Made by a program: the position numbers and the translations under genes. Below, one piece after another: positions 49,983-57,977 of a stretch of DNA of 64,000 bases (its first letter is position 1; every line of letters begins with the position of its first letter). Below the pieces are notes generated by a model that was given only the letters and a program-made list of their open reading frames with translations, was not told the DNA's origin and made no database searches. The DNA comes from Verrucomicrobiota bacterium (GTDB taxonomy: Bacteria; Verrucomicrobiota; Verrucomicrobiia; Opitutales; Opitutaceae), in contig JAEYWP010000008.1 in the NCBI GenBank assembly GCA_023428905.1, positions 186,001-250,000 of the forward strand, given 5' to 3'.

Positions 49983-51003
49983 CGAGGCGGTTTTTCCCCC
50001 AAGGAAGTCCTTAGGGCCTTGCGTCTTTGAAGAAACAAGCCCGGGAAACGTGGCCCCACGTTGGCAGCTCGTCGCAGCGGTGGAGTACCGCAAAACCGGT
50101 AGGCCCGGACCGTTGAGCGCCGCCACCGGGTGGGCGTCATCGTGGCCATGACGACGACAACGATTCTTTCCCCTAGCCGCTGGTTTTGGTTCGCGCGCCG
50201 GGCGAGGCGGCGCGCAACAGGCCGGAGCGTCAGCGCAGGCCGGGCGGTTCGCGTCCGCAGCGCAGCGGAGGGCGCGAGCCGTAGCTGCAACGAGCCCAAG
50301 GCGAAACGCAGCGCCCGCCAGGGCGCGGAGTTTCCGCCGGATCGGTCAGCGACGCGAAGCGTAAGCCCCAAGAGCTGGAGCGCATCGGCGCTGTCCGCTC
50401 CGGCGCCTCACGGATTCAACTCGTGGTGCCCAGCGCGCAGCGCACGGCGAAGCCGAGCGCGCGGGCACCGCGAGCGCCGGGCCAGGCGGACCCGGCCGCA
50501 GTGAGCGCAGCGAACGCAGCCGAGGGCCGAGACGTGAACGAGCACAAGCGAGTGAACGCGAGAGAGCCGCGCCGACCCGCCGCCTCGGCCGAGCACACCG
50601 CGCAGGCCGAGGTTCGCGCGGCGGCTGAGGCACGCTCGGTGCCCAACGGGCGCAGCAGGGTCCCCGCGGGTCACTCCACGGCGGGCACGACTCGCGGGCC
50701 GGGAGCAACGCGGACGGACCACGTGACGTGCCGGCGGCCTCGATGGCCGCCGCGTTCCGCGCGGGCTACCGCACCGCGCACGCCGCCCGCCCGCGGGGCA
50801 GGACTTTACCGGACCGCAGCGACATCGGAGCGAAGGGAGGAAGCAGAGGACGTGACAGCTTTGCTGGCGCGGCGCGTTGTCTGGCGCGGCGGGTGCTGCT
50901 TGCTTCAACGCAAGAGAGCATCAACTACGGGCTATCCTGTTGGGAGTTGCGACGTGACCCCTTCGGCTCAGCCCGGCTGGGCCCGGTCCTTCGGCTCGGC
51001 CCA
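49983..51003. other. About 1 kb of GC-rich island DNA without a supportable gene
   Basis: All six frames show only Arg/Ala/Pro-rich readings without motifs, ribosome sites or membrane patterns. The DNA contains many short strings such as AGCGCAGCGAACGCAGC and GCGAGTGAACGCGAG. It could be a decayed plasmid-maintenance or transfer-origin region, or a large structured RNA. I see nothing decisive. Confidence 0.5.
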
Positions 51004-51660
51004 TTATCGGTCACCCGGCTTGAGTTCGACAGACGGACTCAACGTCACCACATTCTCCTCATCAAACCCATTCAAGGAATCCAAGCCGCGGAAACCACTG
51101 GAGTCCCAGTACGATGTAAGGAACACTTTTCCATCTCGCACGGCAAAACCGATCCAATCCGACTCGATAATAGGACCCGCGCTCAGAGTGTTTTCGTCGA
51201 TCAATATATTCTTCGTTCTAAGCCTTAACCTGACACGCAGCTCCGCCTCCTGAATATTTTTTGCATTGCACATGGCGAGAATCTCGCTCCGAATTTTCTC
51301 CCCAGAGAAGCTCAATGTTGATTCCTCGCGCGCAGCAGCGTGATAATAGAGATACACGCGGGTGTGCCCTTTCCCTTGCCGTATGGGTTCGACCGGAATC
51401 CATTCGTTATCCACATTCATTGCTAACGAATAGGAATCGGTGTACCAAGTCGCATCTTGCCCATTGCAGACAGCCGCACCCGCCACTCCAAACATCCAGC
51501 CCTTGGGATTCAGATAGAACACAAGGGCTGTGCGGCCATCCACGTCCCAGGCTTCTTTGAACCCGAATTGGATCTCATGGTTAGGATTTTCCGACAGCAC
51601 CAAAGTTGCTGTAGACAAACCGACCGCGCAAATTGCCAGTGCACGCTTGAAGACGCTCAT
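51004..51660 (-). CDS. Secreted protein downstream of rhs, candidate immunity protein
   Basis: The ATG at 51660 gives 218 residues with a signal peptide (VFKRALAICAVGLSTATLVLS, residues 3-23). The mature part is beta-rich with few cysteines and includes EIQFGFKEAWDVDGR and later SDWIGFAVRDGKVFLTSYW. I do not recognise a family. It begins 4 bases after the Rhs stop, the position where polymorphic toxin systems place the immunity gene. A periplasmic location would suit an immunity protein against a toxin that acts or enters there. This role is inferred from order only. Confidence 0.7.
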   Translation of the reverse strand: MSVFKRALAICAVGLSTATLVLSENPNHEIQFGFKEAWDVDGRTALVFYLNPKGWMFGVAGAAVCNGQDATWYTDSYSLAMNVDNEWIPVEPIRQGKGHTRVYLYYHAAAREESTLSFSGEKIRSEILAMCNAKNIQEAELRVRLRLRTKNILIDENTLSAGPIIESDWIGFAVRDGKVFLTSYWDSSGFRGLDSLNGFDEENVVTLSPSVELKPGDR

Positions 51661-51664
51661 GACT

Positions 51665-54280
51665 TTAGAAATTCCAGGTAGGGGATCCATCCGGCTCGAT
51701 CGAATGACGTTTAGGAAGGCCTAAGTCCTTTCCATCCCAGAATTTACGCCTGCTTGCAACCCATTCTGTATACGAGGCTCGAAGTAGCTTTCTAAGCTCT
51801 TTACAGCACAATGAACTGTTTGAGCTGATGATCTTGGGAACCTCAGACTCTAACCAGGTCCTGCCATCATCAACATGCTGCAGCTCATGCTCTCGCGCCC
51901 GATAGGAAGCAGCCTCTGGGTTTAGTTTCGCTAGATTGGCAAAAGGCGAATCCCAAAGGCTCCTCGCATGCTCCTGTATCGCGTTTGGCGAAAGGTAATA
52001 GTACCTCAGCTTGAGATCAATAGAGAGCCGTTCCCCGTCACACCTCATCTCGGGCCGATCAGGCCAAAGAGTCACGCCCATATCCCCGTCAACGGAGTCA
52101 GGCAGCGGATACGAATCAGTTTCTCCTCCCTGAAACAAAAACGTGTAACTGTAGTCCACCATCCCTAGCGGATCAAAGAGATCAGCTGGTCGGTTTCCAA
52201 CGAACCCATAAAGATTTATTCCTCCGCGTTCTTCGATCGGATCGCGATTTAGCCACCTACCTGTGGACGGATTGTAGTATCTAAAGCCGTAGTAGTAGAG
52301 ACCGGTCTGCAGTTCGCGCTCTTTCGTGCTGAACTGGTACGGGTTGCTGTCGGCCCAGGGGCCGGTTGCGGAGATTCGGTCTCCGAACGGGGTGTAGGTG
52401 TACTTGGCGAGGCTGGCGCCGCTGTCGGACAGCAGGTTCATCACGTTGCCGTTCCCATCGTAGACAAAGGTTGCGCTCTGCGGAGAGGCACCGGCTTCAT
52501 GCAAGGCGAGAATACCGCCGATCCCGCCTGCTCCCTGCAGCGAACCGGAAAGGTCGGTGCCGCGTGTGTACGACCGCACGACGTTGTAGCTGGCATCCAG
52601 CTCCTCAACCACGCCCCATCCGTCATAAACGTAATGGGTGACGGCGGTCGGCACTCCGCCGACGTAACGTGCGCGTCCCACGCGGCGTCCCATGCCGTCG
52701 TAAACAAAGACGATGCGTTCCGTGCCGTTGGTGGTCTCTATCAAGCGATTCTCTTCGTCGTACAGCAAGGTCCAGCCGTTGCTGGTCTCCGTGTTGCCGT
52801 TGGCGTCATACGTCGGTGCTTCGGGCAGTGTTCCAGCGATCGCCGTGTACTGATTAACAGTGTTGGTCGTGTAGGTCGCCGACTGGGTCACGTCGCCGGA
52901 TGCGGAGGCTGTTTTCCTGTTTCCGATGCTGTCATATGAGAACCCGAACTGTCTAACCGGTGTCGCTCCTGCAGTCACGTTCTCCTCGGTCAGCTGCCGC
53001 CAGGCGTCGTACTTAAATTCACGGAGCGCGTCAGGTGCCTCCTCCTTGGTCCGTTGTCCGGCTGCGTCATACGTGTACGTGAAACGATTGGCCGTCGTTC
53101 CACCCGACGTCAGCGCCGTCACGGTCTGCAGCCGGCCCAAGGTGTCGTACGTTTTCGTCATCTTGTGCCCGGTCGGGGATGTGACTTCCGTCGTAAGATT
53201 CGCCGGGCCGTAGGTGTAGGAATACGGATTGCTGCTCGCCGCGCGCGAGTCCAGCACGGTCTTCAGCCGGCCGGCGTTGTCATAGCCGTAGCCGATCTGC
53301 CACAGGCCGGTGGCAGGCGCGTCAATATGCGCTCCTTCCAGGCGGGTACGCAGGCCCTGCGCGTCATACCGTGCATGGAGCGTCCGTCGAGCCCGTGTCT
53401 GGGTGGCGTTGATCAGAGTTCCGCCGTCGTCGTACGCCCAACTGGTCGTTCCCGAACCGTCCGTCATCAATACGGGCCGGCCTTGCTGGTCGTAGGTCCA
53501 GGATATGTCGGCGTCCGACGGGTAATCCGTGTAGGTACGCAGGCCATACGCATTGTAGGTATAGCTGGTGCTCCGCCCGCGTGCGTCGGTGCGCTTCGTC
53601 AAACGGCCAGCTTTGTCGTAGACGTAAGTCCACTTCCTGCCATCGGCGTAGGTTTTCGAGTCAGGCTGGTTGAGGGCGGTGTAGGTCCAGCGTGTGACGC
53701 TGCCATTCCCGTCAATCAGTTCGACCAGGTTACCAACCGCGTCGTACCCGTAGCCTAAGGGATAACCGCCCGCACCCTTCTTGGCCGCGAGCCTGCCCTT
53801 AAGGTCGTATTCAAACGTCTCGACTCGATCCCGCGTGGAGGCGAGGTGATCCGGATGGGTCACTTTGACCACCTGACCGAACAGGTCGTGCTCATACGTG
53901 GTGATGTTAGATGCGGGATCCGTCACGGTGCGAACACGGCCGAGTGCATCGTACGTGCGCCGTGTCGTGCCGGATAGCGGGCTCACCTCTTCCGTCACCC
54001 GCAGTGCAGCATCGTAAGAGAAATGCGTCGTGTTTCCGGAGCGATCGACGATGGAATCAACGACCTGGGCATTGTGCGGAGAACGCAGCAACACCTCGCT
54101 CGTGGGCAGCGTTTCGCCGGAACCCACGACCGGAGGATAGATGACGCGAATCAGGTTGTCGGCAGCGTCATAGCTGTAGGTGACGGTGCCCCCGGCGGGA
54201 GACGTCGTCGTGCTGCGACGACCGAAGTCATCGTAGGTGTAGCGCGTGCTCTCGACCGTCGTATTTCCATCCCTAACCAC
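51665..54280 (-). CDS. Rhs/YD-repeat protein with C-terminal HExxH metallopeptidase tip, 5'-truncated
   Basis: The frame holds 871 residues, the first at a GTG. Residues 1-660 are YD-repeat units (YTYDDFGRRSTTT..., YSYDAADNLIRV..., many more). The Rhs core end YYYGFRYYNPSTGRWLNRDP and NLYGFVGNRPADLFDPLGM follow. After this boundary (residue 708 onward) comes a 164-residue variable tip containing AREHELQHVDDG, where HELQH at residues 798-802 (bases 51875-51889) is a HExxH zinc motif, followed by W and Lys/Arg-rich helices and a further His. It is thus probably a metallopeptidase toxin carried by an Rhs shell. No signal peptide or N-terminal delivery domain is present and a TAG precedes the frame, so the gene has lost its 5' part. 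Confidence 0.82.
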   Translation of the reverse strand: MVRDGNTTVESTRYTYDDFGRRSTTTSPAGGTVTYSYDAADNLIRVIYPPVVGSGETLPTSEVLLRSPHNAQVVDSIVDRSGNTTHFSYDAALRVTEEVSPLSGTTRRTYDALGRVRTVTDPASNITTYEHDLFGQVVKVTHPDHLASTRDRVETFEYDLKGRLAAKKGAGGYPLGYGYDAVGNLVELIDGNGSVTRWTYTALNQPDSKTYADGRKWTYVYDKAGRLTKRTDARGRSTSYTYNAYGLRTYTDYPSDADISWTYDQQGRPVLMTDGSGTTSWAYDDGGTLINATQTRARRTLHARYDAQGLRTRLEGAHIDAPATGLWQIGYGYDNAGRLKTVLDSRAASSNPYSYTYGPANLTTEVTSPTGHKMTKTYDTLGRLQTVTALTSGGTTANRFTYTYDAAGQRTKEEAPDALREFKYDAWRQLTEENVTAGATPVRQFGFSYDSIGNRKTASASGDVTQSATYTTNTVNQYTAIAGTLPEAPTYDANGNTETSNGWTLLYDEENRLIETTNGTERIVFVYDGMGRRVGRARYVGGVPTAVTHYVYDGWGVVEELDASYNVVRSYTRGTDLSGSLQGAGGIGGILALHEAGASPQSATFVYDGNGNVMNLLSDSGASLAKYTYTPFGDRISATGPWADSNPYQFSTKERELQTGLYYYGFRYYNPSTGRWLNRDPIEERGGINLYGFVGNRPADLFDPLGMVDYSYTFLFQGGETDSYPLPDSVDGDMGVTLWPDRPEMRCDGERLSIDLKLRYYYLSPNAIQEHARSLWDSPFANLAKLNPEAASYRAREHELQHVDDGRTWLESEVPKIISSNSSLCCKELRKLLRASYTEWVASRRKFWDGKDLGLPKRHSIEPDGSPTWNF

Positions 54281-54450
54281 TTCCGTTTCCCGGACCGTCC
54301 CATTGCCCTAAGCTGAAGGTTCAGAGAGCGGAGGCAAGCACGCGGCTGATGCGTCGGTTTTTCTTCCCAGTACTTAGGCCGCGAGATGCGGCGAACAGTG
54401 AATTGATTCTGGCGCGGCAGTATAGAAGCTCGCTATTGACCTTGGGGATT

Positions 54451-55716
54451 ATGGCGATGAGTGCGACCGCGTTACCTATCTCAAGCTCGGAGACTCTGCC
54501 TCCGCCGAGTACCAAAACCACTCAGCGGCTTCACCTTCTCGAGGGGCTGCGAGGCTACATGGCGTGGTGGGTTGTCTTGGGACATTTCCTGATCGAGTCG
54601 GGGTTCAGAGGTGCGTGGCTTCCGTCTTTGGGCCGACTTGCCACAAGCGCGGGCTACGCCGTCGACATCTTCGTCATTCTGAGTGGCTTCGTTATCACCC
54701 ACCTTCTCGCCACGCAGCCGGTTTCCTATCGCGAGTTTATTACCCGGAGGTTCTTTCGCCTGTATCCACTTTTCCTGGCGGCACTGATCGTGGGTCTCGT
54801 CACCTTTCATGCGGTTTACACGGACTATTTCCAGTTCGCGAAGCTCGTGCAGTCGGACGCCCAAACCGCGGAAATGTGGGCTGGTTACCAGAGCCATTTC
54901 GTCGCCCATGCCTTGGTCAGCCTGACCATGTTGCATGGCGCGATCCCGACGGTATGGCTTCCCAATGCACAAGCAGCGTTCGTCTCGCCCGCCTGGAGCG
55001 TCTCGCTCGAATGGCAATTCTACTTGGCCATTCCCGCGCTTCTGTGGGCGTTCAAGCGATACCCTTACTGGACCGCCGTGGTGGTGATCGCCGCGATGTG
55101 CGCCCAACGCTTTGTTTCAATTGGCGATTGGGGCTCGTTCCTTCCTCAGCATGCCGAGTTTTTTCTTTTGGGCATCCTCTCTTACCATCTCTTTCAGTTT
55201 CTGAAAAAGGCGCAGCAAAGGACTCGAGAAACAGTGCCGTGGGTCCTTCTCACCTCGTTCCTTGTGTTGGCGATGGCAGAGCCGCTGCGAGACTTGGTTG
55301 TGCGTCCCTACGAGGTCACGACGGGCATTTGGATCCCATTGGCGATCTGGTCGGTGACCCTTGCCATCTTGTTGGAGACGCATGCTCCGTCGCCGGGGGC
55401 TTTCGCGAGGGTCTTGGCATCGATCTTCCTCAATCCCGTCGCTCAATGGCTCGGCAAGGTTTCCTACAGCACTTACCTGATCCACTACGTCGTCCTCTAC
55501 TTCGTTATGGGTTGCCTGCTCCGCTCCGGGGCGAGCGTGAACAAATACACGGCGATCGCAGCGATGGTCGGTCTGGGGGTGCCGCTCCTGTTGGTCCTCT
55601 CCTGGCTGTGTCATACCTACATCGAGAAGCCCGGCATAGAGCTTGGCCGTTTTGTTGTCTCTCAGCGCTGGTTTGGAGCTAAACGGTCGCCCAAGCTCTC
55701 CGCGCTGACAGGTTGA
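54451..55716 (+). CDS. Acyltransferase 3 family membrane protein
   Basis: The ATG at 54451, preceded by GGGG at 54443-54446, gives 421 residues with about ten membrane helices. The N-terminal catalytic segment LHLLEGLRGYMAWWVVLGH has the RxxA/His arrangement of the family (LEGLRG...H), and FVILSGFVITHLLA on the next helix is typical. These enzymes acylate sugars of surface polysaccharides or lipids. It is divergent from the truncated rhs gene. A start at 54349 would add a non-membrane, basic leader. As island cargo it may change a surface glycan, for example a phage receptor, which is speculation. Confidence 0.85.
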   Translation: MAMSATALPISSSETLPPPSTKTTQRLHLLEGLRGYMAWWVVLGHFLIESGFRGAWLPSLGRLATSAGYAVDIFVILSGFVITHLLATQPVSYREFITRRFFRLYPLFLAALIVGLVTFHAVYTDYFQFAKLVQSDAQTAEMWAGYQSHFVAHALVSLTMLHGAIPTVWLPNAQAAFVSPAWSVSLEWQFYLAIPALLWAFKRYPYWTAVVVIAAMCAQRFVSIGDWGSFLPQHAEFFLLGILSYHLFQFLKKAQQRTRETVPWVLLTSFLVLAMAEPLRDLVVRPYEVTTGIWIPLAIWSVTLAILLETHAPSPGAFARVLASIFLNPVAQWLGKVSYSTYLIHYVVLYFVMGCLLRSGASVNKYTAIAAMVGLGVPLLLVLSWLCHTYIEKPGIELGRFVVSQRWFGAKRSPKLSALTG

Positions 55717-56041
55717 ACTTCGGCCGGTTGGTGCGGCTCTGAAACCACCAGAGTGCCAGGAGCCGTATCCTGCGGTCTTTTCCCATGGTGATCACCCGGT
55801 CGCATCAGCCGACCGAGCCCACCGAGAAGCCTAGAGCCGACCTCCGGTAGTGAAACTCATCGAACCTGAATACTCCGCGCAGGTGCAGCGAGACGGGAAG
55901 GAAGCTCGACTGATAAAACACTGATAAATGGTCGCAATAGCCTAAGGCATTTGGCTGCGTGCTTCCTCATTGATTCAATCCTAACTCGTTCTTCATATTA
56001 TTCTTCCATTTCCAACTATCGCAAAAGGAAGCTTTGTAACA
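55717..56041. other. Right-end noncoding segment of the island
   Basis: No gene is supportable here. It holds the two CTGATAAA octamers and, after them, an AT-rich stretch leading to the right att repeat. Confidence 0.6.
55910..55928. promoter_or_regulatory. Octamer pair at the right island end (integrase arm-type sites)
   Basis: CTGATAAA at 55910-55917 and again at 55921-55928, 11 bases apart start to start, is the reverse complement of the left-end octamer TTTATCAG. The helical-turn spacing suits binding of two integrase N-terminal domains on one DNA face. Confidence 0.58.
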
Positions 56042-56072
56042 GCGGGTTCAACTCCCGCCACCTCCACCATTT
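56042..56072 (+). repeat. attR-type direct repeat (copy of the ssrA 3' end)
   Basis: This is the exact second copy of 48098-48128. It is not a tRNA or tmRNA gene by itself: only the T arm, half of the acceptor stem and the CCA are present. It marks the right boundary of the island. Confidence 0.9.
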
Positions 56073-56090
56073 TTTGCCACGCAAAAAATG
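56068..56090. terminator. Palindrome across the right island boundary
   Basis: CATTTTTTGC at 56068-56077 is perfectly inverted as GCAAAAAATG at 56081-56090 with a 3-base loop. It begins in the att repeat. A second element with GTGGGTTTTTTATT lies at 56148-56161. One or both may be what remains of the original ssrA terminator, displaced by the insertion. Confidence 0.45.
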
Positions 56091-56312
56091 CCCCGTCGAA
56101 GCGCGCAGCGCGAAGACGGGCAAGCCACGCGCAATTCCCCCGAGTCGCCGTGGGTTTTTTATTCCACTCCGCTCCCTGGTCCGCCCGCTCCCCCGTGCAA
56201 AACCGGCGCACCGCGGCCGCAGGGGGCGGCCGGCAAAGCGCCTCCGCCGCGCGCCAGGTCGCACGGTTTCCCCGACCCTTGCCTGCACCGGGCGGGATTC
56301 TAGTGTCGCGGC

Positions 56313-57227
56313 ATGATTGTCCGTCCGAGATTGCATTGGCTGCGCATGCTCGTGGTGTGGCGCGGCTCCATCCTGAAACAGGTGCTGCCGCAGCTGATCG
56401 TCGTGCTCGTCGTTTCCGTCGTGGTGACGGCGGCGGTTCAGCATTTCGGCTGGCGCCCCGGCTTGAGCCTCCTGCCGTTTTCCCTGCTCGGCATCTCCGT
56501 CGCCATCTTTCTCGGCTTTCGCAACAACGCCAGTTACGAGCGGTTTTGGGAGGCCCGTAAACTCTGGGGCGCGCTGGTGATCGAGAGCCGCAACCTCGCG
56601 CGCCAGATCTGCACCCTGACGCAGGCGACCGCGGAGGAGCGGCGGCGCCTGGTGTATCTGATCATTGGATTTGCCCATGCGCTTCGCCACCAACTGCGCG
56701 GGACCGACGCGGCGCCCTCCTTGAGCCGGGTGCTTGGGGCTGGAGCGGACCTCGAACGGTTGCGGCGCGCCCGGTTCAAGCCCGCGATGCTCCTCCTCGT
56801 CCTGGGCGAGGGGCTGCAGGACCTGCGGCTGCGGGGCAGCGTCGAGCCCATCCTCGCCTCCACGATGGAGCCGGTGCTCAACGGCCTGTCGGGGGTGCTG
56901 GCCGGCTGCGAACGCATCGCCAGCACGCCGATTCCCTTCACCTACTCGGTGATCATTCACCGGGTCATCTACCTCTTTATCTTTCTGCTGCCGTTCGGGC
57001 TGGTGGAGACCGTCGGCTGGTGGACCCCGCTGGTCGTGGCGTTCAACGCCTACATGTTTTTCACCCTCGAGGCGCTCAGCCACGAGATCGAGGAGCCCTT
57101 TGGAACGATGCCGAACGACCTGGCGTTGGAGGCGATGTGCACGACGGTTGAGGCGTCGCTGCGGGAGTCGCTGGGCGAGGCGGAACTTCCGTCCGAGCCC
57201 GAGCCGGTGGACTGCGCCCTGCGGTAG
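56313..57227 (+). CDS. Bestrophin-family (YneE-type) membrane channel protein
   Basis: The 304-residue protein has the bacterial bestrophin pattern: basic N-terminus, a first long helix (about 24-45), a second (53-68) with the strongly conserved FLGFRNNASYERFWEARKLWG, and two late helices. A C-terminal segment LSHEIEEPFGTMPNDLALEAM is also diagnostic. These proteins form pentameric anion or cation channels in the membrane. It starts 240 bases beyond the island's right repeat and would have been the gene downstream of ssrA before the insertion. A hairpin follows its stop. Confidence 0.88.
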   Translation: MIVRPRLHWLRMLVVWRGSILKQVLPQLIVVLVVSVVVTAAVQHFGWRPGLSLLPFSLLGISVAIFLGFRNNASYERFWEARKLWGALVIESRNLARQICTLTQATAEERRRLVYLIIGFAHALRHQLRGTDAAPSLSRVLGAGADLERLRRARFKPAMLLLVLGEGLQDLRLRGSVEPILASTMEPVLNGLSGVLAGCERIASTPIPFTYSVIIHRVIYLFIFLLPFGLVETVGWWTPLVVAFNAYMFFTLEALSHEIEEPFGTMPNDLALEAMCTTVEASLRESLGEAELPSEPEPVDCALR

Positions 57228-57238
57228 ACGTCCTGCTC

Positions 57239-57257
57239 CCGCGAAGTTTTTTCGCGG
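57239..57257. terminator. Hairpin after the bestrophin gene
   Basis: CCGCGAA (57239-57245) pairs with TTCGCGG (57251-57257) around GTTTT. It lies 11 bases past the stop. The T residues are in the loop rather than after the stem, so its activity is uncertain. Confidence 0.35.
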
Positions 57258-57366
57258 AGCTCGCTTGTGGCGCGTATCCGTGAATGCTGGCGCCAGCCGT
57301 TCCCCCGCCGTGGCTCAACTCCGATGCTATACGACAGGAGGCGGCGCACCTCAAAACCACACTCCC

Positions 57367-57510
57367 ATGGGCGACAAATCCCCGAAATCGACGCAGAAAA
57401 AAGCCTCTCAGAAGGCAGCCAAGAACGACGCGGTCGTGCAGAAGAAACAGCAACTCGTGACCGCCCAGCAGGCGACGAAGGCCAAGGCCGCGGCGGCGAA
57501 GAAGAAATAG
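57367..57510 (+). CDS. Small Lys-rich protein (MGDKSPKS type)
   Basis: The ATG at 57367 gives 47 residues beginning MGDKSPKSTQKKASQKAAK and ending in poly-Ala/Lys. Very similar small proteins with the N-terminus MGDKSPKS are, to my knowledge, widespread in bacteria without known function; the composition suggests nucleic-acid binding or an unfolded stress protein. The frame is open upstream over the bestrophin gene, but only from this ATG does it look like protein. Confidence 0.72.
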   Translation: MGDKSPKSTQKKASQKAAKNDAVVQKKQQLVTAQQATKAKAAAAKKK

Positions 57511-57636
57511 GCGCTGGCTGCACCTGACGTCCGCGCATCGGGAAGTGTCCGGTGCGCCGCTGGGGAGGCGGCCGTGGAACGCACGGCTGCCTCGGGGGGT
57601 CCTGTCTGCCAACAGAAACCTCAACCCAGGACGATC

Positions 57637-57816
57637 ATGAAAAGCAGCACGAAAGATCAGGCCAGCGGCACCGCCAAGGACCTCAAAGGCCAGGCCAAGG
57701 AGGCAGCCGGAAAACTGACGAACGACCCCAATCTTCGCGACGAAGGCCGCGCCGATCAGGTCGAAGGCAAAGTCGAGAAGAAGGTCGGAGACATCAAAAA
57801 GGTCTTCAACCGCTAG
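57637..57816 (+). CDS. CsbD family stress protein
   Basis: The ATG at 57637 gives 59 residues with the CsbD pattern: STKDQASGTAKDLKGQAKEA, then GKLTNDPNLRDEGRADQ and EGKVEKKVGDIKK. CsbD proteins are abundant, natively helical general stress proteins. An in-frame ATG 63 bases earlier would add non-CsbD residues. It lies close to the Lys-rich small gene, both in a short block of stress-type genes. Confidence 0.88.
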   Translation: MKSSTKDQASGTAKDLKGQAKEAAGKLTNDPNLRDEGRADQVEGKVEKKVGDIKKVFNR

Positions 57817-57917
57817 GCTGTTTCGCGAGTGGCGGGAGGGATTTCGCGCCGGCGCTACGCGCGCGGAAAACCGTCACACGCTGCCGTTTCTCACCCGCGC
57901 CCTCAGCGATGAGGGAA

Positions 57918-57961
57918 GATGAACGCGCGTTCATCCGCTGTTCATCCCGGGTTCATGGTCG
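57918..57961 (+). promoter_or_regulatory. Three 11-base direct repeats plus inverted copy (PHO-box-like)
   Basis: GTTCATCCGCT (57929-57939), GTTCATCCCGG (57940-57950) and GTTCATGGTCG (57951-57961) are contiguous and in exact 11-base phase. The first is also half of an 18-base perfect palindrome, GATGAACGCGCGTTCATC (57918-57935). OmpR/PhoB-type response regulators bind such 11-base direct repeats; the Streptomyces PhoP boxes use GTTCACC units of the same phase. It lies 16 bases before the start of the LTA-synthase-like gene. Confidence 0.6.
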
Positions 57962-57977
57962 CGGGTTAAGTTAGGGC

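Larger units (their letters stand above)
48098..56072. mobile_element. Genomic island integrated at ssrA (about 8 kb, decayed)
   Basis: The island is bounded by the 31-bp direct repeats and carries, from left to right, a truncated tyrosine integrase, a truncated MobF relaxase, a small ORF with terminator, about 1 kb of noncoding DNA, a secreted protein, an Rhs/YD-repeat protein with a metallopeptidase tip, and an acyltransferase-3 protein. Near both inner ends are paired octamers of inverted orientation that look like integrase arm sites. Without the integrase catalytic domain or the relaxase domain it can no longer move on its own. The Rhs-associated genes are the probable retained cargo. 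Confidence 0.88.

Noticed and set aside
50423..51253. 276-residue forward frame in the island
   Set aside because: Arg/Ala/Pro-rich without structure, and its end overlaps the well-supported secreted protein gene on the other strand.
56042..56072. A tRNA gene at the right island end
   Set aside because: Only a T arm, half an acceptor stem and CCA exist; there is no anticodon arm. It is the duplicated ssrA end.
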